The notes under the pieces were generated by a model. The model was not told the origin of the DNA, searched no databases, and was given only the letters and a program-made list of their open reading frames with translations. The position numbers and the translations under genes were made by a program. From NCBI GenBank assembly GCA_964556755.1, contig CAZKXI010000003.1, forward strand, positions 124,001-188,000: a stretch of 64,000 nt of DNA, written 5' to 3'. Below are positions 31,674 through 39,223 of this stretch, one piece after another (within the stretch, counting starts at the first letter, position 1; each line of letters begins with the position of its first letter). This DNA comes from UBA4085 sp964556755. Its GTDB lineage: Bacteria; Acidobacteriota; Aminicenantia; Aminicenantales; UBA4085.

Positions 31674-33032
31674 ATGAGCATGACCCGACGGGAATTCATC
31701 AGGACGGCCGCGGCCGGCACGGCCGGGTTGGCGGCGGCGAGCCCGGCTCGGGCCGGAGGCGGGCGGCCGGGAGGCCGGATCCCGGGCGCCAACGACAGGA
31801 TCCGGGTCGGCCTGGTCGGCTTCTCGGACCGGCTGCGCAGCTCCCTCATTCCGCCCTTCCTGGCCTACGCCGACGAGCTGGGCTTCGAGATCGTCGCCGT
31901 GGCCGACCTCTGGAGCCGTCGCCGCGACGAGGGGGTTGCCTTCCTGAAGGAGAAGACGGGGCGCACGATCGAAGCCGTCCGCAATGCCGAGGAGCTTTAC
32001 GCCAAGGTCAAGCCCGACGCCGTGATCATCAGCACGGCCGACTTCCAGCACGCCTTGCTGACCGCCGAGGCGGTCCGGGCCGGCTGCGACGTCTACTGCG
32101 AGAAGCCCTTCGCCGAGACGATGGCCGACGCCCGGGAGGCCCTGGCGGCGGTCCGCCAGACGGGCAAGGTCGTCCAGATCGGCTCCCAGCGGCGCAGCGG
32201 CGCGAACTACATCGCCGCCTGCGATTACATCCGCTCGGGCCGCTTCGGGGCCATCACCATGGTCGAGATGAGCTGGAACGTCAACCAGCCGGGCCGCTGG
32301 CGGCGGCCGGCCCTGGTGGCCGCCATCCGGGAGGAGGATACGGACTGGAAGCGCTATCTCCTCAATCGCCCCGAGGCGTCCTGGGATCCGCGCAAGTACC
32401 TGGAGTATAGGCTGTTCTGGCCTTATTCCTCCGGCATCCCCGGCCAGTGGATGTGCCACCAGATCGACACCGTCCATTGGTTCACCGGCCTGCCTCACCC
32501 GCGGAGCGTGGCCGCCAACGGCGGCGTCTACGCCTGGAAGGACGGCCGAACCAACTTCGACACCATGACCGCGGTCCTGGATTACGGCCCCCTGGACGAT
32601 CCCTCGACGGGATTCCAGGTCGTCTACACCTCGCGCATGCACAACTCCGCGGGCGGGGTGAAGGAATGGTACTTCTCCAACGGCGGCAAGCTGGACCTGG
32701 ACAAGAACACGGTCACGCCGGAGGGCGGGATGGGGGAGGATGCCGCTTCGGCCATGGGCCTGAAGGCCAACCTCCTGGATTCCTTCGAGCTGCCGCAGGA
32801 GAAGGCCGAGACGGCGGCCGACACGGGCGGCGATCCGACGACCTCGGCCCACGTCCGCGACTGGATGCGGTGCGTCCGCGACCGCAAGACGCCTCACGCC
32901 GACGTCCTGGCCGGGTACCACCATGCCATCGCCGTGATCATGACCACGGCCGCCCTGCGAACGGGCGAGCGGGTGACCTTCGACGAGGCCACCCAGGAGG
33001 TCGTGGCCGGAGGAAAGGCTTTCCAGTATTGA
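31674..33032 (+). CDS. Gfo/Idh/MocA-family oxidoreductase, Tat-exported
   Basis: This is a 452-residue protein with the Tat signal MTRREFIRTAAAGTAGLAAA. A Rossmann NAD(P) domain (RIRVGLVGFSDR) is followed by the catalytic CEKPF motif, whose Lys is the conserved base. The C-terminal alpha/beta domain contains WMCHQIDTVHWFTGLPHPRSVAANGG, a pattern found in glycan-processing members that keep NAD bound. These enzymes oxidise or reduce sugar hydroxyls, and some use a redox step to break glycosidic bonds. It follows the isomerase/epimerase-like gene by 21 bases and ends six bases from a convergent gene. Its substrate is not predictable, but the pairing suggests a hexose or modified sugar. Confidence 0.87.
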   Translation: MSMTRREFIRTAAAGTAGLAAASPARAGGGRPGGRIPGANDRIRVGLVGFSDRLRSSLIPPFLAYADELGFEIVAVADLWSRRRDEGVAFLKEKTGRTIEAVRNAEELYAKVKPDAVIISTADFQHALLTAEAVRAGCDVYCEKPFAETMADAREALAAVRQTGKVVQIGSQRRSGANYIAACDYIRSGRFGAITMVEMSWNVNQPGRWRRPALVAAIREEDTDWKRYLLNRPEASWDPRKYLEYRLFWPYSSGIPGQWMCHQIDTVHWFTGLPHPRSVAANGGVYAWKDGRTNFDTMTAVLDYGPLDDPSTGFQVVYTSRMHNSAGGVKEWYFSNGGKLDLDKNTVTPEGGMGEDAASAMGLKANLLDSFELPQEKAETAADTGGDPTTSAHVRDWMRCVRDRKTPHADVLAGYHHAIAVIMTTAALRTGERVTFDEATQEVVAGGKAFQY

Positions 33033-33038
33033 GGCCGC

Positions 33039-33455
33039 CTACTCGACGTAGGGGACCGAGAAGCGGGCCCGGATGAGCGGGAAGAAGCGGTGGTCCTTGC
33101 CGGACTCGAAGGTGAAGACCAGCGCTCCCAGGCTGGAGCTGCGGCCCATCTTGAGCTTGGGCTTGGCGTCAACCGGCTCGCTTCCCTCGTAGGGCCATTC
33201 CTCGCCCTTGATGAGATCGAGGACTTCGCCCTTCTTGATCAGCTTCATGTAGAGGTCCGCGGAGTCGGCGGCCTTGAGGAACTCCAGATCGAAGGCCCCG
33301 GCCTCCACCAGGGCGCCTTTGACCATCAGGTTCATGGGCACCTTGATGCCGCGAAAGCGGTAGATCGAGTCCATTTTTGGCTCGGCCGGGACGGCCAGCA
33401 CCGAGGCGGCGAGCAAGCCGAGGACGGCCATCGCGACGGCTTTTCTTCCGGCCAT
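33039..33455 (-). CDS. Exported protein of unknown function (138 aa)
   Basis: This is a short protein with an N-terminal signal peptide (AVAMAVLGLLAASVLAVPAEP) and a mature region of about 115 residues. The mature part is rich in Lys and aliphatic residues and has no cysteine. A GGGAGGAGGAG tract precedes the ATG and supports translation. I recognise no domain. The compact mature part (VPMNLMVKGALVEAGAFDLEF, RFFPLIRARFSVPYVE) could be a small beta-rich periplasmic domain. It is transcribed towards a convergent oxidoreductase gene and stands alone. Confidence 0.6.
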   Translation of the reverse strand: MAGRKAVAMAVLGLLAASVLAVPAEPKMDSIYRFRGIKVPMNLMVKGALVEAGAFDLEFLKAADSADLYMKLIKKGEVLDLIKGEEWPYEGSEPVDAKPKLKMGRSSSLGALVFTFESGKDHRFFPLIRARFSVPYVE

Positions 33456-33633
33456 GAGTCTCCTCCTCCCATGGTGAAGGTGAAGGCTGATGAGGGAATC
33501 TTAGTCCGTCCGGGCCCGGGACGCAAGCCCGCGGCCGGTCGCGCGACGGCCGAGCGGAGGCGTGCCCTCTTGCTGCCGGGCCTGGATGTCCCCTTCCCGA
33601 CGGCCGCTGATCGGGCGGAGCCCCGGGGATAAC

Positions 33634-33661
33634 GGAGGCGGGACCTGGAGGTCCCGCCTCC
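33634..33661 (-). terminator. Perfect 12-bp stem-loop after the bifurcase-like operon
   Basis: GGAGGCGGGACC (33634-33645) and GGTCCCGCCTCC (33650-33661) form a perfect stem with a four-base loop. It lies 30 bases beyond the stop of the last gene of the minus-strand operon. There is no U-tract on the minus strand, so it may act with Rho or stabilise the 3' end. Confidence 0.5.
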
Positions 33662-33690
33662 CCGGATTTTCGACGGCGTAGGGACGGGCT

Positions 33691-35268
33691 TCAGCCCTTG
33701 AGGATCTTCTCGACCTCGTCCTTGTCGCAGTCCATGATGTAGGGGATGCCGCTGATGTCCGAGGCTTCCTTGGTCAGCGAAGCGATGTCGTCGCGGCTGA
33801 TATAGGACAGCCCGAACTTGCGGTTGCCGGCCATCAGCTGGCGCAGGCCCTGGCTCAGCCGCTTGAAGTAGCTGTAGACGCCCAGGGCGCCGGTGGGCAG
33901 CTCGGCGAACTTCTTGCCGAAGCGGCGCTTGAGCTCGGGGGCGGTGACGAAGATCTCCTCGACCGAGGAGCCGAACCGCTCCACGTAGACCGGGATCTGG
34001 CCCTCCGTGATGCGCTTGCCGATGGTCTTGCCGACCATGGCCGCGGCCAGGGGGCTGCGGGCCATGCCGACCGCCTTGACGTAGGGGGCGCCCAGGGCCA
34101 GGGCCTTGAAGATCTGGTCCTCGAAGGTGACGCCGCCGGCGAAGACCAGGTCGGGCACATACTCGCCCTTCTTGGCCAGCTTGTGGGCGTACTGGTAGGT
34201 CAGGCTCCAGATCTCGACGCAGGGGACGCCCCACTCGTTCATCATCCGCCAGGGGCTCATGCCGGTCCCGCCGCCGGCCCCGTCCACGGTCAGCATGTCC
34301 AGCTTGGCCTTGGAGGCGTACTTGACGGCCCGGGCCAGGTCGGCCGGCCGGTAGGCGCCGGTCTTGAGGAAGATCCGCTTGGCCCCGGCCTTGCGCAGCT
34401 CCTCGACCCGCTTCATGAACGACTCCTCCTCGACCATGCCCAGCCGGGAGTGGCGCTCGAACTCCTTGAAGCTGCCCTTCTCGAAAGCCTGGATGACGTT
34501 GGCGTCCTCGGGGTCGGGCAGGACGATGTAGCCGCGGCGCTTCAGCTCTTGGGCCTTCTTCAGGCTCTTGATCTTGACCTCGCCGCCGATGTCCTTGGCC
34601 CCCTGGCCCCACTTCAGCTCGACCGTCTCCACGCCCAGCTTGTCGATGGCGTATTCCTGGACGGCCAGGCGCCCGTCCTCGACGTTGGCCTGGACGACCA
34701 CGTCGCCGTAGCCGTCCGACCAGTTCTGGAAGCTGCGGACCCGCATCTCCATGTCGGGCGAGCGCAGGACGCGGCCGTTCTTGATCTCGGACTCCTCGTC
34801 CATGGCGCAGACGTTCTCGCCCACGGTCAGGATGCAGCCGCTGATGGCCGTGCCGATGGCCAGCCCCTCCCAGTTGTTCTTGGCCACGTTGGTCGAGCCC
34901 ATGCCGGGCACGACGAAGGGCAGCTTCAGCTTGATGTCCTTGGCCCGGCCGATGGTCGTCTCGGTGGTCACCTTCTCGAAGGTGGCCTTGTCCGAGTCGG
35001 CCTCGCAGCCGTAGGCCCCGGCGGCCGTGCCCATGACCGAGAAGTGGGACAGGTCGTAGGGGTAGTCCTTCTCGGCCCCGGCCGTGATGATCCCGAACGG
35101 CTGGGGATAGAGCACCTCGGCCCCGCGGTAAGCGGACTTGCCGATCTCGCACATCCCGATGCAGCCGTCCACGCACGTGACGCACATCCCGCTGAGGGAG
35201 CTGATCGAGCCCTCGGTGCGGTTCTTGGTCAGCGTGGCCGCGCTTCGATTGAGTTTCGTATACGACAT
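33691..35268 (-). CDS. Glutamate-synthase-like FMN protein with N-terminal Cys4 motif
   Basis: This is a 525-residue protein. Most of it matches the FMN/synthase barrel of glutamate synthase large subunits: LDMLTVDGAGGGTGMSPW near residue 275, and the following PDLVFAGGVTFEDQIFKALALGA helix-loop typical of FMN phosphate binding. It lacks the amidotransferase domain. The 3Fe-4S cysteine motif that normally follows this region (C-x5-C-x4-C in GltB) is replaced by a Cys-free AVGMARSPLAAAMVG. Instead, CVTCVDGCIGMC near the N-terminus could hold a 4Fe-4S cluster. The second ATG at 35268 sits eight bases from AGGAGG, whereas the first is too close. It is the last gene of the NuoE/NuoF/ferredoxin operon and is probably the substrate- or electron-accepting partner. 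Confidence 0.82.
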   Translation of the reverse strand: MSYTKLNRSAATLTKNRTEGSISSLSGMCVTCVDGCIGMCEIGKSAYRGAEVLYPQPFGIITAGAEKDYPYDLSHFSVMGTAAGAYGCEADSDKATFEKVTTETTIGRAKDIKLKLPFVVPGMGSTNVAKNNWEGLAIGTAISGCILTVGENVCAMDEESEIKNGRVLRSPDMEMRVRSFQNWSDGYGDVVVQANVEDGRLAVQEYAIDKLGVETVELKWGQGAKDIGGEVKIKSLKKAQELKRRGYIVLPDPEDANVIQAFEKGSFKEFERHSRLGMVEEESFMKRVEELRKAGAKRIFLKTGAYRPADLARAVKYASKAKLDMLTVDGAGGGTGMSPWRMMNEWGVPCVEIWSLTYQYAHKLAKKGEYVPDLVFAGGVTFEDQIFKALALGAPYVKAVGMARSPLAAAMVGKTIGKRITEGQIPVYVERFGSSVEEIFVTAPELKRRFGKKFAELPTGALGVYSYFKRLSQGLRQLMAGNRKFGLSYISRDDIASLTKEASDISGIPYIMDCDKDEVEKILKG

Positions 35269-35293
35269 GCTCATTGCCTCCTTGATGGCGTTG

Positions 35294-35977
35294 TCAGCTC
35301 TTCTTGTCCTGGACGCAGGTCCCGCAGCGGCCGGCGTCGTACATCCAGCAGGTCAGCTCCCCGTACTTCTCCAGGCAGGTGGGCTCGACCTGCAGGCAGG
35401 CGTTGCAGATGTCCGTGTCGGCGTTGGGTCCGCCGCAGCGGGCGGCGCAGGCCGGGCAGACGTACATGCAGGCGCCGCACAGCCGGCAGACCTCCGATCG
35501 GGCGTCGAAGGGCGTCCCGATCTTCTTCTTGTAGCCGCGGTACTGGAAGCCGATGGCCCGGGCGTCCATCTGCTCGTCGCAGACCCGGATGCAGCGGCCG
35601 CAGTAGACGCACTCCTCGTTGCGGGGAGGGAAGCGCTGCTGGGTGACCCCGAACTGGGAGGCCAGATCCTGCATCTCCTTGGACATGGGCGCCGTCGACA
35701 GCATCAGCTCGATCATCATCCGCCGGGCGGCCATGACCCGCTTGGTGTCGGTCCGGACGACCAGGCCCTCCTCGATCGGATAGGTGCAGGCCGAGACGAG
35801 CCGGGCCCGCGGTCCCTCCCCGATCTCGACGACGCAGAGCCGGCAGCCGCCCCAGGGGGTCAGGCCCTCCATGTAACAGAGCGTCGGGATCTCCAGCCCG
35901 TAGAACTTGCAGGTGTCCAGGATGGTCCAGCCCGGCTCGGCCTGGACCTCCAGCCCGTTGAGCTTGAAGGCGATCAT
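35294..35977 (-). CDS. Ferredoxin-like iron-sulfur subunit (HndD/HoxU N-terminal type)
   Basis: This 227-residue cytosolic subunit has a plant-type 2Fe-2S domain (IPTLCYMEGLTPWGGCRLCVVEI and a distal Cys in LVSACTY). ECVYCGRCIRVC and VCRLCGACMYVCPACAARC follow for 4Fe-4S clusters. A Cys-rich tail (ICNACLQVEPTC, CGTCVQ) may bind another cluster. It resembles the N-terminal part of NuoG, HndD or HydA but is missing the His-Cys3 cluster motif and any H-cluster hydrogenase domain. It would wire electrons between the flavin subunit and the glutamate-synthase-like protein. Its start overlaps the stop of the NuoF-like gene by ATGA, so translation is coupled. Confidence 0.87.
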   Translation of the reverse strand: MIAFKLNGLEVQAEPGWTILDTCKFYGLEIPTLCYMEGLTPWGGCRLCVVEIGEGPRARLVSACTYPIEEGLVVRTDTKRVMAARRMMIELMLSTAPMSKEMQDLASQFGVTQQRFPPRNEECVYCGRCIRVCDEQMDARAIGFQYRGYKKKIGTPFDARSEVCRLCGACMYVCPACAARCGGPNADTDICNACLQVEPTCLEKYGELTCWMYDAGRCGTCVQDKKS

Positions 35978-37875
35978 TTCACTCCCTCCAGGATGACGAT
36001 GGCCTCGTCGCGCTGGGCCTCCACGGCCTCGAACTTGCAGGCCTCGTAGCAGGCCCCGCACTTGATGCACTTCTCCTGGTCGATGGTGTGGACCTCGCGC
36101 AGGGTGCCGTGGATGCAGTCGTTCGGGCAGGCCCGCTTGCAGGACAGGCAGCCGGTGCACTTGTCGGGCAGGACGGTGAAGCGGATGAGGGCTTTGCAGA
36201 CCCCGGCCGGGCAGCGCTTCTCCCGGATGTGGGCCTCGTACTCCCGCCGGAAGTAGCGCAGGGTGGACAGGATCGGATTGGCCGCGGTGATGCCCAGGTT
36301 GCACATCGAGGCGTCCTTGACGGCCGAGGCCAGCTCCTCCAGGAGCTCGATGTCGCCGACCTTGCCGTGGCCGTCGGAGATGCGGGTGACGATCTCGTAC
36401 ATCCGCTGGGTGCCCTCCCGGCAGGAGACGCACTTGCCGCAGGACTCGTCCCGCAGGAAGTTGAGGAAGTACTTGGCGATGTCGACCATGCAGGTCTTGT
36501 CGTCCATGACGATCATGCCGCCCGAGCCCATGATGGCCGAAGCCGCGGTCAGGCTTTCGTAGTCGATCGGCAGATCGAGCTTGGACGTGGGCAGGCAGCC
36601 GCCGGAGGGCCCGCCGGTCTGGACGGCCTTGAACTTGCGGCCGCCCGGGATGCCGCCCCCGATGTCGTAGATGATCTCCCGCAGGGTCGTGCCCATCGGC
36701 ACCTCGACCAGGCCGGTATTGTTGATCTTGCCGACCAGGGAGAAGATCTTGGTGCCCTTGCTCTTCTCGGTGCCGATCTTGGCGTACCAGGCCCCGCCCT
36801 TGGCCAGGATGACCGGGACGTTGCCCCAGGTCTCGACGTTGTTGATGATGGTGGGCTTGCCGTGCAGGCCCTTCTCGGCCGGGAAGGGCGGCCGCTGGCG
36901 CGGCTCGCCGACCAGGCCCTCGATCGAGGCGATCAGGGCCGTCTCCTCGCCGCAGACGAAGGCTCCGGCGCCCTTGACGATGCGGATGTCGAAGGAGAAT
37001 CCGGTGCCCAGGATGTCGGCTCCCAGCAGGCCCCGCTTGCGCAGCTCCTCGACGGCCAGGCTGACGTGCTTGACCGCCAGGGGGTACTCGTCGCGGACGA
37101 AGATGATGCCCTCGCAGGCGCCGATGGCGAAGCCGCCGATCAGCATGCCCTCCAGAACCCGGTGGGGATTGCCCTCGAGCAGGCTGCGGTCCATGTAGGC
37201 GCCGGGATCGCCCTCGTCGGCGTTGCAGATGATGTACTTGGGATCGGCCTTCTTGGCCCGGGCCATCTCCCACTTGACTCCGGTCGGGAAGCCGGCCCCG
37301 CCGCGGCCGCGCAGGCCGGCCGCCTTGACCTCGGCGATGACGCCTTCCGGGGTCATCTTGGACAGGACCTTGGCCAGGGCCCCGTAGCCGCCGATGGCCA
37401 GGTAGTCGTCGATCTGGGTCGGATCGATCAGGGCGTTGTCGCCCAGGACGACCCGACGCTGCTTGCGGTAGAAGGGGATGGCCTTCTCCCGGGGGGCGGC
37501 CTTGCCGGTGACGGGGTCCTTGTAGAGCAGGGGCTTGAGGACCTTGTTCTTCTTGAGCGTTTCCAGGACGATGCCGTCGGCGTTGGCCGGCCCGACCTTC
37601 TGGTAGAAGAGGTCGTGCGGGTGGACCAGGACGTTCGGCTCGGCCTCGCAGAAGCCGTGGCAGCCGGTGACCCGAATCCTGACCTTCTTGTCCAGCTTGG
37701 CTTTCTTCAAGGCGCCCTGCAGGGCCTCGACGACCTTGAGGGCGCCGCGGGCCTGGCCGCAGGTGCCCGCCGAGACCGTCAGGACCGGCTTCTTGTCGGC
37801 CTGCCGGGCCTTCTTCTGCGCCTCGATGGCCTGCTCCAGGGCTTTGACCGTTTTCAGCTTGGTGGGTGCTTTCAT
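35974..37875 (-). CDS. NuoF/HydB-like NADH-binding flavoprotein subunit
   Basis: The protein has 633 residues with the full HydB/HndC-type layout. An N-terminal thioredoxin-like 2Fe-2S domain (residues 30-120, CGQARGA and CHGFCEAEP) comes first. The FMN/NAD(H) domain has GLRGRGGAGFPTG, CNADEGDPGAYMDR and GAFVCGEETALIASIEG. The N3-type 4Fe-4S site is ESCGKCVSCREGTQRM with a later Cys. Two ferredoxin 4Fe-4S motifs stand at the C-terminus (CTGCLSCKRACP and CIKCGACYEACK). This layout is shared by electron-bifurcating NADH enzymes. The ATG at 37875 is preferred. A GTG at 37887 would overlap the NuoE-like stop by GTGA. It likely oxidises or reduces NAD(H) and exchanges electrons with ferredoxin. 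Confidence 0.93.
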   Translation of the reverse strand: MKAPTKLKTVKALEQAIEAQKKARQADKKPVLTVSAGTCGQARGALKVVEALQGALKKAKLDKKVRIRVTGCHGFCEAEPNVLVHPHDLFYQKVGPANADGIVLETLKKNKVLKPLLYKDPVTGKAAPREKAIPFYRKQRRVVLGDNALIDPTQIDDYLAIGGYGALAKVLSKMTPEGVIAEVKAAGLRGRGGAGFPTGVKWEMARAKKADPKYIICNADEGDPGAYMDRSLLEGNPHRVLEGMLIGGFAIGACEGIIFVRDEYPLAVKHVSLAVEELRKRGLLGADILGTGFSFDIRIVKGAGAFVCGEETALIASIEGLVGEPRQRPPFPAEKGLHGKPTIINNVETWGNVPVILAKGGAWYAKIGTEKSKGTKIFSLVGKINNTGLVEVPMGTTLREIIYDIGGGIPGGRKFKAVQTGGPSGGCLPTSKLDLPIDYESLTAASAIMGSGGMIVMDDKTCMVDIAKYFLNFLRDESCGKCVSCREGTQRMYEIVTRISDGHGKVGDIELLEELASAVKDASMCNLGITAANPILSTLRYFRREYEAHIREKRCPAGVCKALIRFTVLPDKCTGCLSCKRACPNDCIHGTLREVHTIDQEKCIKCGACYEACKFEAVEAQRDEAIVILEGVK

Positions 37876-37883
37876 GGCGCGTC

Positions 37884-38348
37884 TCACTTGTTCTGGTACT
37901 GCTTGATGATGGCCTCGGCCTTGCGGATCGAGGTCTGGGCGTGATACTCGCCGTCGACGACCACGACCGGGCCGATGGCGCAGCAGCCCAGGCAGGCCAC
38001 GGTCTCCAGGGTGAACTTGCCGTCCTCGGTCGTGTCGCCCGAGGCGATGCCGAGGCGGCGCTCGAACTCCTCCAGGATCTTCGGCCCGCCCCGGACGTGG
38101 CAGGCCGTGCCCAAGCAGACCGTCACGACGTGCTTCCCGCGCGGCTTCAGGCTGAAGGCCCGATAGAACGTGGCCACGCCGATCACGTCGATGAGCGGCA
38201 CTCCGACGGATCGGGCCACCTGCTGCAGGGCTTCCCGCGGCAGATAGCCGTACTCCGCCTGGATGTCCTGGAGGATCGCGATGAGGGCCTTTTTCTCGCT
38301 CTTGTGCTTTCGGATCAAGGCATTCACGCGGTCGGTTGAGACATCCAC
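37884..38348 (-). CDS. NuoE/HydC-like 2Fe-2S thioredoxin-fold subunit
   Basis: This 154-residue subunit has a short helical N-terminus and a thioredoxin-like fold. Four cysteines bind a 2Fe-2S cluster: CLGTACHVRGG (C-x4-C) and VACLGCCAIGP with the C-x3-C pair. This is the signature of NuoE, HndA and HydC subunits that partner NuoF-like proteins. The GTG at 38348 is preferred because AAGGAGG lies about nine bases upstream. A longer frame in front of it is GC-rich non-coding sequence. It is the first gene of the four-gene operon, which has a TTGACA promoter at 38536-38564 and a leader of about 180 bases. Confidence 0.92.
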   Translation of the reverse strand: MDVSTDRVNALIRKHKSEKKALIAILQDIQAEYGYLPREALQQVARSVGVPLIDVIGVATFYRAFSLKPRGKHVVTVCLGTACHVRGGPKILEEFERRLGIASGDTTEDGKFTLETVACLGCCAIGPVVVVDGEYHAQTSIRKAEAIIKQYQNK

Positions 38349-38366
38349 GTGCTTAAACCTCCTTAT

Positions 38367-38424
38367 GGGTATGGGTGGGGGGACGGGGCAGGGGGGGCCG
38401 CCGCGGGGGGGAGGGCGGGGGCCG
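38367..38424 (+). other. G-run tract with G-quadruplex potential in the operon leader
   Basis: Eight or more runs of three to seven G residues on the plus strand are separated by one to seven bases between 38367 and 38424. The tract lies in the 5' leader of the minus-strand operon, so the G-rich strand is the template and the RNA is C-rich. Confidence 0.5.
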
Positions 38425-38535
38425 GTCCGGCCGGCCGGGCTTGACGGGCAGGGGGGAGGCGAGGAGCGGAACGACCGGCGGCCGGAAAAGGCGAATGGGC
38501 GACTCCTGGCCGAAACGGGGCTTGATTTCGGAACA

Positions 38536-38564
38536 GAGATATCATAGCGAAATTGGCTTGTCAA
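38536..38564 (-). promoter_or_regulatory. Promoter of the bifurcase-like operon
   Basis: Read on the minus strand, TTGACA (38564-38559) and TATCTC (38541-38536) are 17 bp apart. Predicted start is near 38529. The -35 contains a GACAAG half-site that matches one half of the operator in the divergent repressor promoter 30 bp away. Confidence 0.65.
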
Positions 38565-38589
38565 GGGGATAATCAAAATAAAATCATTG

Positions 38590-38618
38590 TTGAAAAACGA
38601 CAAGTGTCGTTTTATAAT
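38590..38618 (+). promoter_or_regulatory. Promoter of blaI-like gene with operator in the spacer
   Basis: TTGAAA (38590-38595) and TATAAT (38613-38618) are spaced 17 bp apart. A perfect 9-bp inverted repeat, AAAACGACA-AG-TGTCGTTTT (38594-38613), fills the spacer. Its core ACA-NN-TGT is the kind of site bound by BlaI/MecI/CopY-family repressors, so self-repression is likely. Confidence 0.78.
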
Positions 38619-38625
38619 GCCAAAT

Positions 38626-38661
38626 ATGAAACTAGAAGGCCGAGCCGGGAGGCGCCCGTGA
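38626..38661 (+). CDS. Eleven-codon upstream ORF coupled to the repressor gene
   Basis: ATG at 38626 opens MKLEGRAGRRP and ends in TGA at 38659-38661, which overlaps the repressor GTG at 38658 by GTGA. The ATG falls at the predicted transcription start, so it would be translated leaderlessly. The GGGAGG ribosome site of the repressor lies inside it. Translation of it could affect access to that site. It is inferred only from arrangement. Confidence 0.35.
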   Translation: MKLEGRAGRRP

Positions 38662-39068
38662 GGCACCATATGCTGTCGTCGGAGAGCTTGGACGTCATGC
38701 GCGAAGTCTGGGACCGCGGCCAGGCCACGGTCAACCAGGTCTGGGCCGGCCTGAACGCGCGGCGGCGCAAGACGGTCCGGCGGACGACGGTCCAGGTCCA
38801 GATGCGGCGGCTGGAGGAGTACGGCTGGCTGGGCCGGCGCAAGGCCGGCCGGGCTTTCGTCTATGTTCCGAAGTGGGGCAAGGACGAGACCGCGGCCGAT
38901 CAGGTCCGGTCGATCTGCCGCAACCTCTACGGCGGCTCCCTGGCCGCGCTGCTGGAGGCTCTTTTTTCGAGCCTGGACCTGACGGCTCCCGAGCGACGGC
39001 GCATCCGGGCCCTCCTGCGCCGGACCGCCACGCCGTATCCTCCGCCGGCCGGCGTCGACGAATCCTAG
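38658..39068 (+). CDS. BlaI/MecI/CopY-family transcriptional repressor
   Basis: This 136-residue winged-helix protein matches the family pattern: LDVMREVWDRGQATVNQVWAGL, RTTVQVQMRRLEEYGWLGRRKAG and FVYVPKWGKDE. A C-terminal helical dimerisation part follows. BlaI-type proteins bind short inverted repeats as dimers and usually work with a BlaR1-like membrane protease. No such protease is encoded in this window. GTG at 38658 has GGGAGG five bases upstream and is preferred over the ATG at 38670. It lies divergently from the NuoE/NuoF/ferredoxin/glutamate-synthase-like operon. It may control that operon as well as itself. Confidence 0.83.
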   Translation: MRHHMLSSESLDVMREVWDRGQATVNQVWAGLNARRRKTVRRTTVQVQMRRLEEYGWLGRRKAGRAFVYVPKWGKDETAADQVRSICRNLYGGSLAALLEALFSSLDLTAPERRRIRALLRRTATPYPPPAGVDES

Positions 39069-39159
39069 GTCGTTGGCCGGGACTTCGGAGCGCCATTAGC
39101 GAAATCGTTCCAGGATTCCGGGGGTGCGGCACTCAGCGGCGTCTTCGATGAAAATAGGC

Positions 39160-39188
39160 TTGACAAACTATACTGTGTGACGCATACT
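39160..39188 (+). promoter_or_regulatory. Promoter of the PadR/HAAS pair
   Basis: TTGACA (39160-39165) and CATACT (39183-39188) are 17 bp apart. The -35 TTGACA and a TGTCAA at 39194-39199 form a 6-bp inverted repeat. Two related CTAT...TGTGTGAC / CTATGTGTGTCA stretches flank the -10. This is a plausible PadR-type operator. Confidence 0.5.
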
Positions 39189-39223
39189 ATGTGTGTCAAT
39201 GTATTAAGATAAAGGCGGCCGAC

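Noticed and set aside
38363..38572. Short open frames in the G-rich leader of the redox operon
   Set aside because: Translations are Gly/Arg or Pro/Ala low-complexity. The region is an untranslated leader.
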